Positions 8,213-15,769 are shown, counted from the stretch's first letter. The stretch: 21,622 bases of DNA from CAZOOA01 sp964581355 (GCA_964581355.1 CAZOOA010000053.1:1-21622), one strand, 5' to 3'. Notes: generated by a model not told the origin, from the sequence alone. Numbers and translations are program-made.

Positions 8213-8563
8213 CCTGTGGCTTTATGTTGTCAGAGGACGCCCCGGCCACCTGGAAAGGTTTTTTTCAGCCTGTACCCTGTGTTTTGTTTTAACCTCTTAG
8301 CCGATGAAGGGTGGCAAACAATTCATTTGCCAGGGCAATGCTCTGTCTTGACTTATCCCCCGTTAAATGCTATGATGTAGAAAAATTCTTCCTTTTTAAA
8401 AATTAACTGTAATCCAAGGCAAAACATGAGCGAACCGAAAATAAATAAACTCGCCTTTCATGATATGCTCCGGTATTACGGTCAGGGGGTGGGGGTATAA
8501 ACTAAGTTTCTCTACTGCATAATATACGAAAAGAACTGTAATACCGGGAAGCGAGGTGACATT
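8213..8563 (+). promoter_or_regulatory. gene-free region: inverted repeat, promoter and structured leader of RRM gene
   Basis: 351 nt without a gene. A 7-bp inverted repeat TGGCAAA (8312-8318) / TTTGCCA (8326-8332) lies just before a sigma-A promoter (8348-8376). The remaining 180 nt form the leader of the RRM gene, with stem CATGAGCGA (8425-8433) / TCGC (8451-8454) plus TCATG (8458-8462), and a long-range stem of 10 perfect pairs (8470-8479 with 8538-8547) extendable with G-U pairs, enclosing a G-rich stretch (8484-8495). The ribosome-binding site GAGGTGA follows the long stem directly. Confidence 0.6.
8348..8376 (+). promoter_or_regulatory. sigma-A promoter of RRM gene
   Basis: -35 TTGACT (8348-8353), 17-bp spacer, -10 TATGAT (8371-8376) with extended TG at 8368-8369. 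Start of transcription would be near 8383, leaving a leader of about 180 nt. Confidence 0.8.
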
Positions 8564-8812
8564 ATGGTAAAAACCCTCTATGTTGGGAATATTGCCTGGG
8601 GCACTTCGGAGGAAGATCTGCAAAAAGCCTTTGCAGAGCACGGTGAAGTTATTGGTTGCCGTATTATCACCGAACGAGCCACAGGAAGATCCAGGGGATA
8701 TGGTTTTGTAGAAATAAATGATACAGACCAGGAACAGATGATTGAAAAAATGAACGGGGTTGAACTGGACGGCCGCCGTTTGGTTGTCAACGAAGCAAAA
8801 CCGAGGGATTAA
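8564..8812 (+). CDS. single-RRM RNA-binding protein
   Basis: 82-aa protein that is one RNA recognition motif and little else. RNP2 is LYVGNI (residues 5-10) and RNP1 is RGYGFVEI (44-51), with the aromatic residues used for RNA stacking present. Similar small RRM proteins occur in cyanobacteria and scattered anaerobes and bind single-stranded RNA; their targets in Clostridia are unknown to me. The ATG follows GAGGTGA. The gene is a self-contained unit with its own promoter, a long structured leader and a terminator, inserted between nadD and yqeK, which are normally adjacent. The leader suggests control by RNA structure, possibly autoregulation (inference). Confidence 0.93.
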   Translation: MVKTLYVGNIAWGTSEEDLQKAFAEHGEVIGCRIITERATGRSRGYGFVEINDTDQEQMIEKMNGVELDGRRLVVNEAKPRD

Positions 8813-8813
8813 A

Positions 8814-8836
8814 GGCAACGTCAAGTTGCCTTTTTT
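8814..8836 (+). terminator. Rho-independent terminator after RRM gene
   Basis: GGCAAC (8814-8819), 5-nt loop, GTTGCC (8825-8830), then six T. It begins right after the stop codon. Confidence 0.88.
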
Positions 8837-8919
8837 ATTAGCTTCCAACTTTTTAGAAGGAATGTCATTTCTTATGTCAAATTAATAAAAGAGCCCAGGG
8901 TTTTATATGGTGTTTTATT

Positions 8920-9525
8920 ATGAACATTACGATTCAAAGAGCGGTTAATACAATTGAACGAAATGCCGGGACAAAGTTGTTTCAACACTGCTTGGGGGTA
9001 AAGGATACGGCTGTGCGGTTGGCACAGGTCTATGGCCTGGACCCTGTAAAGGCAGAATTGACCGGAATCATTCATGACTATGGCAAGCTGTTCAGTCATA
9101 ATGAGTTGATCCAGGTTGCCAGGTCCCAGGGGATGGATGATCCCTTGATTTACCGGGAACCGGCCCTGTTGCATGCCCCGGTGGGAGCAGTCCTGTTAAA
9201 AGATGATCTGGGAGTGGAAGACCCGGAGATACTGGAAGCGGTACGGGTCCATACCACAGGCTCCCCGGAAATGTCCCTGTTGGCGCGCATTATTTACCTG
9301 GCTGATTATATTGAGCCGGGAAGGGATTGTCCCGGGGTGGAAACCATCCGCCAGCTTGCTTATCTTGACCTGCAGGGTGCCCTGCTGGCAGCGGTGGATT
9401 TTACCATCCATTATATTATGGAGCGAAAAAGATTGCTTCATCCCAGTTCCATCGCTTTTCGCAATTCCCTGGTGCTGTCGATGAGAAACTATGGTCAGGA
9501 GCTATCGGGCTATGAAACAAAATAG
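8920..9525 (+). CDS. yqeK: YqeK-family HD-domain dinucleoside tetraphosphatase
   Basis: HD-domain hydrolase of the YqeK family, members of which symmetrically cleave diadenosine tetraphosphate (Ap4A). Metal-binding residues are visible: H23 (FQHCLGV), the HD pair H52-D53 (IIHDYGK), downstream LLHAP and VRVHTTG histidines, and D in LADYIEP. Length 201 aa is normal. Ribosome-binding site is weak (GGTG about 8 nt upstream). It lies between nadD and rsfS as in most Firmicutes, and its end overlaps the next gene by 14 nt. Confidence 0.92.
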   Translation: MNITIQRAVNTIERNAGTKLFQHCLGVKDTAVRLAQVYGLDPVKAELTGIIHDYGKLFSHNELIQVARSQGMDDPLIYREPALLHAPVGAVLLKDDLGVEDPEILEAVRVHTTGSPEMSLLARIIYLADYIEPGRDCPGVETIRQLAYLDLQGALLAAVDFTIHYIMERKRLLHPSSIAFRNSLVLSMRNYGQELSGYETK

Positions 9526-10813
9526 GTTGAGAAGTCAGAAACCAGGCAAAACCAGGGAAAAAGCCGGGAAAATGATCGCCATCCGCAAAAACCGGATTAT
9601 TTTCCTGGCCGCTCTTGTGGTTTTTTTAATTGTGCTGGTATCCGGCTCTCGCTATATCAGCTCCTTTCAAGCGTTGCAGAATGAGGAGTCCTGGGCTTTG
9701 TCCCTGCGGGAAGCCCCTAAGGAACAAGGCACCAACTACCTGCTTATCGGCGGAATGACTGATGATCATATCTACCAGGTAGAGGAAATACTGTTTTTGA
9801 ATTATCCTGAGCCGGGAAGCAAGCCCCATGTTCTTTATATTCCCGGCCGGATGTTACTGCACCGGCAGGAAGAGGATGCGGTTGGAGAAACGGGTGCCGG
9901 CACTCCGCCCGTGAATAAAAACGGGGAGGATGCAAAGCTGCCTGAAGACGGTGAAGAAGTGGACATGCCGGGTGATAGTGATTCAACCCCGGGATCCTCT
10001 GTCCAGTCTTATTACACCCCGACTCACTTTTACAACGAAGGCGGGACAGAACTTCTGATTGATCAACTCCGCCTGCTGCTGGGAGCAGATATTCACCATT
10101 ATATTAAACTGGATTATCAGGGAATCGCCGGCCTGGTGGACGAGGCGGGGGGGATTCCCTACCATGACCATGTTTTAGCTGGTTCTGAATTCCTGGAATC
10201 ATTCCTGCGGGATGAAGAGGATGAAGAGCCCCGCCAGCGAGCCCTGCAGAGGGCAGAGATCATTAAAAACCTGGTGGGTATGCTTGGTGAAAAAGGGGGA
10301 GTATTTGCCACACCCTCTATGCTCAGGGAGGCGGCCCCTTATGTCGAGACAGACCTGGAATGGAAGGAAATGGAGCAGTTTTATGATCAATATAGTTTAA
10401 TTTTTGATCCGGAGACCCTGGCATTGAGCCTGCCTGGACAGTGGAATGATTTTAACGGTGAATCCTACTTTCAGCTTGAGCACTCCCTGTTAACCCGGAT
10501 TATCGATAACCTGGGGTCCGAATTTATCATCCCCAGGGAAATGATTACGGTGGAAGTGCTTAATGGAAGCGGAGTTTCCGGCATTGCTGGCCAGACGGCA
10601 GAATATCTGCGAGAAGAAGGCTTTCAAGTGGTTGATGTGGACAATGCGGACCACCAGGATTACCAGCGCAGCAATGTCATATCCAGGATTGATGATATTG
10701 AGGCAGCCCGGGAAGTGGCCTTGCTAATCCCGGGGGCTGAATTTTTCAAAGAACCCATCCAGGACCACCCGGCTATGGTGACCGTGATTGTCGGGAGAAA
10801 CTTTGACCTGTAG
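9512..10813 (+). CDS. divergent LCP-like / LytR_C membrane protein
   Basis: 433-aa membrane-anchored extracytoplasmic protein: a basic N-terminus, one transmembrane helix (about 28-46), an LCP-like region and a C-terminal LytR_C domain (VEVLNGSGVSGIAGQTAEYLREEGF). LCP enzymes transfer glycopolymers to peptidoglycan, but their key motifs are weak here: the usual IPRD reads IPGR, and the RxDT region reads MTDDHIYQ. GGIPYH, HYIKLDYQGIAGLVDEAGG and RQRALQRAEII still match the fold. A low-complexity acidic insert (EEDA..GEEVDMPGDSD) interrupts it. ATG 9512 is chosen because AGGAG lies 11 nt before it; an upstream ATG at 9491 has no such site. Its place between yqeK and rsfS is conserved. May be a non-catalytic relative. 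Confidence 0.8.
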   Translation: MKQNRLRSQKPGKTREKAGKMIAIRKNRIIFLAALVVFLIVLVSGSRYISSFQALQNEESWALSLREAPKEQGTNYLLIGGMTDDHIYQVEEILFLNYPEPGSKPHVLYIPGRMLLHRQEEDAVGETGAGTPPVNKNGEDAKLPEDGEEVDMPGDSDSTPGSSVQSYYTPTHFYNEGGTELLIDQLRLLLGADIHHYIKLDYQGIAGLVDEAGGIPYHDHVLAGSEFLESFLRDEEDEEPRQRALQRAEIIKNLVGMLGEKGGVFATPSMLREAAPYVETDLEWKEMEQFYDQYSLIFDPETLALSLPGQWNDFNGESYFQLEHSLLTRIIDNLGSEFIIPREMITVEVLNGSGVSGIAGQTAEYLREEGFQVVDVDNADHQDYQRSNVISRIDDIEAAREVALLIPGAEFFKEPIQDHPAMVTVIVGRNFDL

Positions 10814-10872
10814 CTTCTTCTATTTTAAAGAAGCCGGTATTTAACCTTTTAAACCTCAAGGAGGCGATGTGG

Positions 10873-11244
10873 TTGGTTTTACGTTCGAGGGAGTTTGCCT
10901 TAAAGGCAGTTCGTTTGCTCAATGAAAAGAAAGCGTCCGAAATCAGCCTTTTAGAACTCAGCAAGGTGTCAATTATTGCTGATTATTTTATTATCTGCGA
11001 GGGGACATCAAAAATTCAGTCCAGGGCAATTTGCGATCACCTGCTGGAAAATCTTCCCGATGACGAACATGTTTTACTGCGGTTGGAGGGCTACCAGGAA
11101 GCGCGCTGGATTTTGCTGGATTATGGAGACCTCATTGTGCATATTTTTCTCCCGGAAGAGCGGGAGTTTTATAACCTGGAACGCTTGTGGGGCAAAGCGG
11201 AGACGATCCCTGTCAATCTTGAATCATCACCGAACTCCAGTTAA
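10873..11244 (+). CDS. rsfS: ribosome silencing factor RsfS
   Basis: Ribosomal silencing factor (Iojap family) that binds L14 and blocks subunit joining in starvation. Conserved parts seen: ISLLELSKVSIIADYFIICEGTS, EGYQEARWILLDYGDLIVHIF and EEREFYNLERLW. The TTG at 10873 lies 8 nt after a full AAGGAGG (10858-10864) and gives 123 aa; an ATG at 10867 is only 2 nt from that site and less likely. It closes the nadD-yqeK-LCP-rsfS block. No terminator is evident. Confidence 0.94.
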   Translation: MVLRSREFALKAVRLLNEKKASEISLLELSKVSIIADYFIICEGTSKIQSRAICDHLLENLPDDEHVLLRLEGYQEARWILLDYGDLIVHIFLPEEREFYNLERLWGKAETIPVNLESSPNSS

Positions 11245-11379
11245 GGCACTCAAAGCAGGTTACCCCCGGCTCTTGACTTGTGTCCCGGGTGATCATGTGA
11301 TACAATATGAATACTGAAATAAATCTGAATCTTTTTTATTCCAAGCCTTGTGCAAATTAACTGGAAAGGGGAATAAGCC

Positions 11380-12198
11380 GTGTTTCCAAAGGAAGAATTC
11401 ATGTTTGCCACTGAGGAAGTCAAAAGGGCTGTCAATAAGATTGCCCATGCCGATAAAGTGACGGTTTTAACGGGAGCCGGCATGTCTGTTGGCAGTGGAA
11501 TCATGCCTTTTCGCGGCAAGGGAGGGCTCTGGGAGAAGTATGACCCGGAAGAAGCGGCCAGTATTGATAGCTTTAACCGGGATCCCCGCAACTCCTGGGG
11601 AATGCTGAAAGAAATTCTCCAGGTGGTGGCCAAAGCCAAGCCCAATCCGGGCCACTTTTCCCTGGCCAAGCTGGAAGCCATGGGTGTCGTGAACAGTGTC
11701 ATCACACAAAACATTGATGGGCTCCACCAGGAAGCAGGCAGCAAAAATGTGATCGAGTTTCACGGTAATTCACGCAAGGTGGTTTGTATGGGCTGTCGTT
11801 CCCAGTATCCGACTACGGCGATCAAACTGAAACCGCTGCCACCATACTGCCCATTATGTGGCGGGGTATTAAAACCGGATGTGGTCTTTTTTGGCGAATC
11901 CATCCCCAAAGCGGCACTGCTGCAGTCCCAGGTGGAAATTAGCCAGTGCCAGGTTGTCCTGGTGGTGGGGACATCGGGCATGGTTGATCCAGCAGCAAGT
12001 TTGCCGGAAATTGCCCGGAAAAAGGGAGCCCTGATTGTGGAGGTCAACCCCACCAGGTCTCATATGACTTCCATGGTTACCGATGTGTTTCTGGAAGGAC
12101 GCTCAGAGCAGCTGCTGCCGCTCCTCGCCGATGAAGTGGAAATAACACTGCGGGGAAAGGCCTCTTCTCAGCAAATGCGGAGCAGCCAGGCGGAGTAG
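11380..12198 (+). CDS. Sir2-family NAD-dependent protein deacylase
   Basis: Sirtuin that removes acyl groups from lysines using NAD, releasing nicotinamide. Visible: NAD-binding GAGMSVGSGIMPFRG, TQNIDGLHQEAG, catalytic H128 (EFHG), and the zinc site C136-xx-C139 ... C157-xx-C160 (CMGC, CPLC). The usual GIPDFRS reads GIMPFRG; related variants occur in other sirtuins. GTG 11380 has a GGAAAGGGG site 8 nt upstream; ATG 11401 with AAAGGAAG before it is an equally reasonable start. Its -10-like TGATACAAT at 11298-11306 is a weak promoter candidate. NadD nearby supplies NAD, but a functional link is only suggestive. Confidence 0.92.
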   Translation: MFPKEEFMFATEEVKRAVNKIAHADKVTVLTGAGMSVGSGIMPFRGKGGLWEKYDPEEAASIDSFNRDPRNSWGMLKEILQVVAKAKPNPGHFSLAKLEAMGVVNSVITQNIDGLHQEAGSKNVIEFHGNSRKVVCMGCRSQYPTTAIKLKPLPPYCPLCGGVLKPDVVFFGESIPKAALLQSQVEISQCQVVLVVGTSGMVDPAASLPEIARKKGALIVEVNPTRSHMTSMVTDVFLEGRSEQLLPLLADEVEITLRGKASSQQMRSSQAE

Positions 12199-12308
12199 GG
12201 TTAGACTCCAAAAAGCCATTGTTTCCGGGCCGGGCTTGTGATAATATATACTTATCTTTCATAAGCTCGGCTTAATTTATTTGCGCCATGTCTTGGAGGT
12301 GAAGTTGC

Positions 12309-12551
12309 ATGATCACGGTTGAAGTGGTGTTGTTTGCCACATTAAGGAAATACAATCCCCATGGGCCAAGTTCCGAACCTTTCAATATGCAGGTTCCCGT
12401 GGGCAGTACTGTGGATTATATTCTTAAAGAGTTAAAAATACCTCCTCGCGAAAGCAAGCAGGTTTTTATCAACAGCATCCGCCAGGATCGGGATTATGTT
12501 TTAAAAGATGGCGAAAGAGTGGCCATTTTTCCACCCATCGCAGGGGGGTAA
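12309..12551 (+). CDS. MoaD/ThiS-like sulfur carrier protein
   Basis: 80-aa ubiquitin-fold protein ending in the diagnostic Gly-Gly (IFPPIAGG), where sulfur is carried as a thiocarboxylate after adenylation. The N-terminus (MITVEVVLFATLRKY) is MoaD-like. The ATG has a GGAGGTGAAG site. The next gene, 7 nt away, encodes the matching E1-like activating enzyme, so the two form a carrier-activator pair. MoaD/MoeB pairs in anaerobes often serve tungsten- or molybdenum-pterin cofactor synthesis for aldehyde oxidoreductases; no such enzyme is in the window. The final product is uncertain. Confidence 0.88.
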   Translation: MITVEVVLFATLRKYNPHGPSSEPFNMQVPVGSTVDYILKELKIPPRESKQVFINSIRQDRDYVLKDGERVAIFPPIAGG

Positions 12552-12558
12552 GTTATCC

Positions 12559-13416
12559 ATGGATGAACTGGTGAAAGCGGTAAAAACTGTTTCCCGGGAA
12601 AAGACAGCTCCTGACGGCCAAAAATATGAAAGTATTTCAATTTCTGCAGTGCGGGATGTTGCCGCTCAATTTTCCTGTTTGCCCCAAGATGTGGAGTTGG
12701 CCGCCCTGCAAAGCGATATTCTCCCGGAGCGATACCAAAGAAGCATGGGGACCACGGGAGGAACCCGGGGACAGGCCCTTTTGCTCCAGTCACAGGCCGC
12801 AGTAGTTGGGCTGGGTGGACTCGGCGGGTTGGTAGCGGAGCTGCTGGCCCGGATGGGAGTGGGCACCCTGGTGCTGGCTGACGGTGACCGGTTCTCTGAG
12901 AGCAACTTAAACCGTCAGCTTTTGGCTACAGAACAAAACCTGGAGGAAAGCAAAGTCAGCGCAGCCCAAAAGCGCATCGGCCAGGTCAACTCTGCGGTAC
13001 GGATGCTTCCCTTTGAAGGGATCGTTGACGAAAATAATGCCCCGGACCTGCTTCAAGGCTGCCAGGTAGTGCTGGACTGCCTGGACAATTTAACCAGCCG
13101 TTTCCTTTTGGAAACTGTTTGTCGTGACCTGGGTATCCCCATGGTACATGGGGCTATTGCCCAGTTTGTCGGACAGGTTTCGACCATTTTCCCCGGGGAC
13201 CCGGGATTGGAGGCTATTTACGGCCCCCTGGAATCCGGGCGGGACAAGGGGATCGAAGTGGAGCTGGGTAACCCTGCCGCTACCCCGGCCCTGGTGGCGG
13301 CCTGGCAGGTGCAAGAAGCGATCAAGGTGTTGTTGGGCCGGGGAGAACCTCTCCAAAACCGCCTGCTTTTTATCGACGGAGAACAGGCTACTTGTGATAT
13401 TTTTCAGCTGGGGTAA
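12559..13416 (+). CDS. ThiF/MoeB/HesA-family adenylyltransferase
   Basis: 285-aa E1-like enzyme that adenylates the C-terminal Gly of the preceding MoaD/ThiS-like carrier. The nucleotide-binding GLGGLGG is at residues 84-90, followed by DGDRFSESNLNRQLL and the DCLDN motif. About 60 residues before this are an N-terminal extension (LPQDVELAALQSDILPERYQR) that I associate with MoeB-like proteins of aldehyde oxidoreductase clusters. The zinc-binding CxxC pairs of typical MoeB are absent. ATG 12559 lies behind an AGGGGGG site that overlaps the Gly-Gly codons of the carrier gene. Confidence 0.9.
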   Translation: MDELVKAVKTVSREKTAPDGQKYESISISAVRDVAAQFSCLPQDVELAALQSDILPERYQRSMGTTGGTRGQALLLQSQAAVVGLGGLGGLVAELLARMGVGTLVLADGDRFSESNLNRQLLATEQNLEESKVSAAQKRIGQVNSAVRMLPFEGIVDENNAPDLLQGCQVVLDCLDNLTSRFLLETVCRDLGIPMVHGAIAQFVGQVSTIFPGDPGLEAIYGPLESGRDKGIEVELGNPAATPALVAAWQVQEAIKVLLGRGEPLQNRLLFIDGEQATCDIFQLG

Positions 13417-13448
13417 TATATATTAATTGAGCCGGGGGTGAATCCAAA

Positions 13449-14498
13449 TTGACGACGAAAAAGATCAAGCTGACATCCTTTTCTGCCAGCGCGGGTTGAG
13501 CTGCCAAACTGGGGCCAGGGGACCTGGCCGGAATTATGCCGCAGCTGCCTTTTCAAACAGATGACAATCTGCTGGTGGGCACCGAATATCCCGATGACGC
13601 TGCTGTTTACCGTATGTCAACAGATTTGGCCCTGATCCAGACCGTGGATTTTTTCCCGCCGGTAGTTGATGATCCATACCGCTACGGGCAGATTGCCGCG
13701 GCCAATGCATTAAGCGATGTCTATGCCATGGGCGGCCGGCCTTTGACAGCGATGAATATTGTCTGTTTTCCCTGCAAGGCCCTGGGCAACGAGGTTTTGG
13801 TGGAAATTCTTAAAGGCGGCGGCGATAAAGTAAAAGAGTCCGGGGCTCTGCTGGTTGGCGGGCACACCATCAATGACCAGGAACCCAAGTACGGCCTTGC
13901 CGTGACCGGAGTGGTTCATCCCGGGGAAATCTGGACCAAAGGGGGCGGAGAGCCTGGTGATGTATTAATCCTTACCAAACCTCTCGGTTCAGGAATTATC
14001 ACTACGGCCCACAAAGCGGACATGGTTTCCGCTGCCCTGCTGGAAGAAGTGACTGCCTGGATGGCTGCTTTGAACAAAGATGCGGCCGAAATCGGCCGGG
14101 AATTTGGGATCAGCACCTGTACAGATATCACGGGGTTTGGCCTTTTAGGGCATGCTTATGAGATGATCGCGGGAAGTGAAGTCGGGATAACGTTTTTCGT
14201 TGAACGCCTACCGGTGCTGGAAGGCGTGATTGAACTGGCGGAACAGGGACTCATACCGGGAGGCGCACAGACAAACAAACAATACCTGCAGGAAAAGGTG
14301 ACGCTGGAAACAGGAATGGATGATATCTGGCTGGAAATCATGTGCGACCCGCAGACTTCAGGTGGCCTGCTGATGGCCGTTAAACAAGACAAAGCAGCAG
14401 AGATGATCAAGCAACTGCAGTCCAGGGGTATAACCCGGGCTGCTATTGTCGGTGAAGTAACAGCTGACACAACAGGACTTATTCAATTACAATCCTGA
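13449..14498 (+). CDS. selD: selenophosphate synthase, selenocysteine-containing
   Basis: Makes selenophosphate from selenide and ATP, the selenium donor for selenocysteine and selenouridine. The gene reads through an in-frame TGA (13497-13499) at codon 17: the sequence is SASAG-U-AAKLGPG, where U17 and K20 match the catalytic Cys17 and Lys20 of E. coli SelD. The TTG at 13449 is preceded by GGGGGTG (13433-13439) and gives 349 aa, normal for SelD; conventional calling would start at the ATG at 13536 and lose the active site. Other landmarks are TDLALIQTVDFFPPVVDDP, VGGHTI and CDPQTSGGLL. It follows the thiF-like gene by 32 nt. Read-through is inferred, strongly, from alignment and the hairpin. 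Confidence 0.95.
13497..13529 (+). promoter_or_regulatory. Sec UGA codon and SECIS-like hairpin in selD
   Basis: The UGA at 13497-13499 is followed after 13 nt by a perfect 7-bp hairpin, GGCCAGG (13513-13519), loop GGA, CCTGGCC (13523-13529). The loop lies 20 nt from the UGA, within the range described for bacterial SECIS elements, and contains the G residues expected. SelB binding would recode the UGA. Confidence 0.85.
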
Positions 14499-14547
14499 GC
14501 CTGGGTATGAGTTTCTCCTGGAATATATAATGAAGGAGACTCTCAAG

Positions 14548-15249
14548 GTGTTTGAACAGGTTCACTTTCGTGTTGCCAGTGTTGTATTTGTGATTACATT
14601 GCTTCTTTTAAGCTTTTTTACCCTCTTTAATGTTTACAGGGAACAGCAAAGGGCTGAAGCAGAGCTGTTGCGTAAAGGGGAAATGCTGGCTTTTGCCGGG
14701 GCATCTACACTGTCACGCCTGATGGAAAATACCATTGAAAGTGGACAAAAAACCCGCGATGAAATCTTTGACACTGATTATGTCCGCATACCAGGCAGCG
14801 ACCCTCCGCGCTTTCACACCAGTTATGATGAATTTTTGGAACGGGAGATACAGGATATCCTGGATGCTTTCCAGCGGGATGATGAAGTTGTTTTTGCCGT
14901 GTTAGCTGACAGGAAAGGCTATCTACCCGCTCATAACACCAACTTTGCCCACCGGGCCAAGCGTATTTTTGACGACGAGGTTGGCCTGACTGCAGCAGAA
15001 AACAAAGAAGATTACCTCAAGCAGGTTTACTACCGGGATACGGGGGAAAAAATGTGGGATATTTCTTGCCCCGTTTTTGTGCATGGTGAGCACTGGGGTG
15101 CTTTCCGCATCGGTTTTTCCATGGAAATGATCTCCCAGAAAAAATGGGACATTTTCCTGGAAACAATCATCAGCATGGGCGCCATCACGATTATTATCGG
15201 ATGTTCCACCTACTTTATCGCCAGAAAAGCCATTTCCCCCCTGGCCTGA
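14548..15249 (+). CDS. membrane sensor domain protein, truncated before HAMP
   Basis: 233-aa protein with a transmembrane helix near residues 9-27, an extracytoplasmic ligand-binding region of about 175 residues (KGEMLAFAGAS, FDTDYVRIPG, HTSYDEFL, FAVLADRKGYLPAHN, RDTGEKMWDISCPVFV, GAFRIGFSME) and a second helix near 205-225. This resembles the sensor half of clostridial methyl-accepting chemotaxis proteins. It ends at ARKAISPLA followed by two stops (TGA TAG), exactly where HAMP would begin, and I find no HAMP or signalling domain downstream. The GTG at 14548 has AAGGAG 9 nt upstream; an ATG at 14530 lacks a site. Either a remnant of a larger receptor or a stand-alone sensor. Confidence 0.75.
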   Translation: MFEQVHFRVASVVFVITLLLLSFFTLFNVYREQQRAEAELLRKGEMLAFAGASTLSRLMENTIESGQKTRDEIFDTDYVRIPGSDPPRFHTSYDEFLEREIQDILDAFQRDDEVVFAVLADRKGYLPAHNTNFAHRAKRIFDDEVGLTAAENKEDYLKQVYYRDTGEKMWDISCPVFVHGEHWGAFRIGFSMEMISQKKWDIFLETIISMGAITIIIGCSTYFIARKAISPLA

Positions 15250-15434
15250 TAGGGATATAATTACTGCCCCTGGTTATACTATGACCGTGACGAGCAATTG
15301 TCACTGGATCATCGCAGCGGCGGACTCAGGGTAATCATTAAGAAGATATACCTTTACCTAAGGTTGATTCTCCAACCTGTTCTTGCTGCAGTCACTATTT
15401 TGTCTTGAAATTTGCCAGCTGGGGGGATAATTGC

Positions 15435-15647
15435 GTGGGTGCCAGGGAAAAGAAAAGGGAAAAGAAAAAAAAGAAAAAAGATGAGGGAAAACCGCCCGGG
15501 GCAACAAAAATGAAAGAGGAAATCGCCCGTGAACTGGGCCTGGAAGATGAAATTGCAGAAAAAGGCTGGGGCAACCTTTCCTCCCGGGATACCGGGAGAA
15601 TCGGTGGCATCATTGCCGGTAAGTTAAAGCAGAAAAACAAAAACTAG
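15435..15647 (+). CDS. alpha/beta-type small acid-soluble spore protein
   Basis: 70-aa DNA-binding spore protein. The signature EEIARELGL ... GWGNLSSRDTGRIGG ... GKLKQ matches the alpha/beta SASP pattern (EIAxELG, GxLTxRxxGxIGG), including the region cut by the germination protease. It carries an unusual Lys-rich N-terminal tail (REKKREKKKKKK). The GTG at 15435 sits 8 nt after a run of six G (15421-15426); an upstream in-frame TTG at 15405 lacks such a site. It marks the organism as a spore former. Expected expression is in the forespore; no clear sigma-G promoter was identified. Confidence 0.87.
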   Translation: MGAREKKREKKKKKKDEGKPPGATKMKEEIARELGLEDEIAEKGWGNLSSRDTGRIGGIIAGKLKQKNKN

Positions 15648-15660
15648 CCCTATAGGGCTA
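15645..15660 (-). terminator. minus-strand terminator for HutP-family gene
   Basis: Palindrome TAGCCC-TATA-GGGCTA; read on the minus strand it is followed by a T-rich run (GTTTTTGTTTTT). It overlaps the stop codon of the spore protein gene on the other strand. It lies about 110 nt beyond the HutP-family stop, so the assignment is inferred. Confidence 0.55.
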
Positions 15661-15678
15661 ATCAGGGACAAAGAAGAT

Positions 15679-15704
15679 ATCGGGTTGCTCAGCCCGATTT
15701 TTTT
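15679..15704 (+). terminator. Rho-independent terminator after spore protein gene
   Basis: Stem ATCGGGTT (15679-15686) with AGCCCGAT (15691-15698), one wobble pair, loop GCTC, then a run of seven T (15698-15704). Ends the + strand transcript before the convergent minus-strand gene. Confidence 0.85.
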
Positions 15705-15769
15705 ATTGGCCGGAGCTTGCAGGAAGTGCGAGGACGCAGAGGCTAGTACAGCGTCCCATCCCCGGGTCG

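Noticed and set aside
8401..8563. Cyclic di-GMP riboswitch in the RRM leader
   Set aside because: The conserved core sequences of that riboswitch class are not present; only generic stems are seen.
11273..11306. TTGACT and TACAAT upstream of the sirtuin as a sigma-A promoter
   Set aside because: Spacing is 22 bp, outside the usual range; only the extended -10 is plausible, mentioned under the gene.
15247..15249. TGA at the end of the sensor gene as a possible second selenocysteine codon
   Set aside because: The next codon is TAG and no hairpin follows at a suitable distance, so it is an ordinary stop.
15275..15281. TATACTA resembling a sigma-G -10 upstream of the spore protein gene
   Set aside because: No TGAATA-like -35 at the right distance (GATATA is only 15 bp away) and the leader would be about 150 nt; too weak to call.
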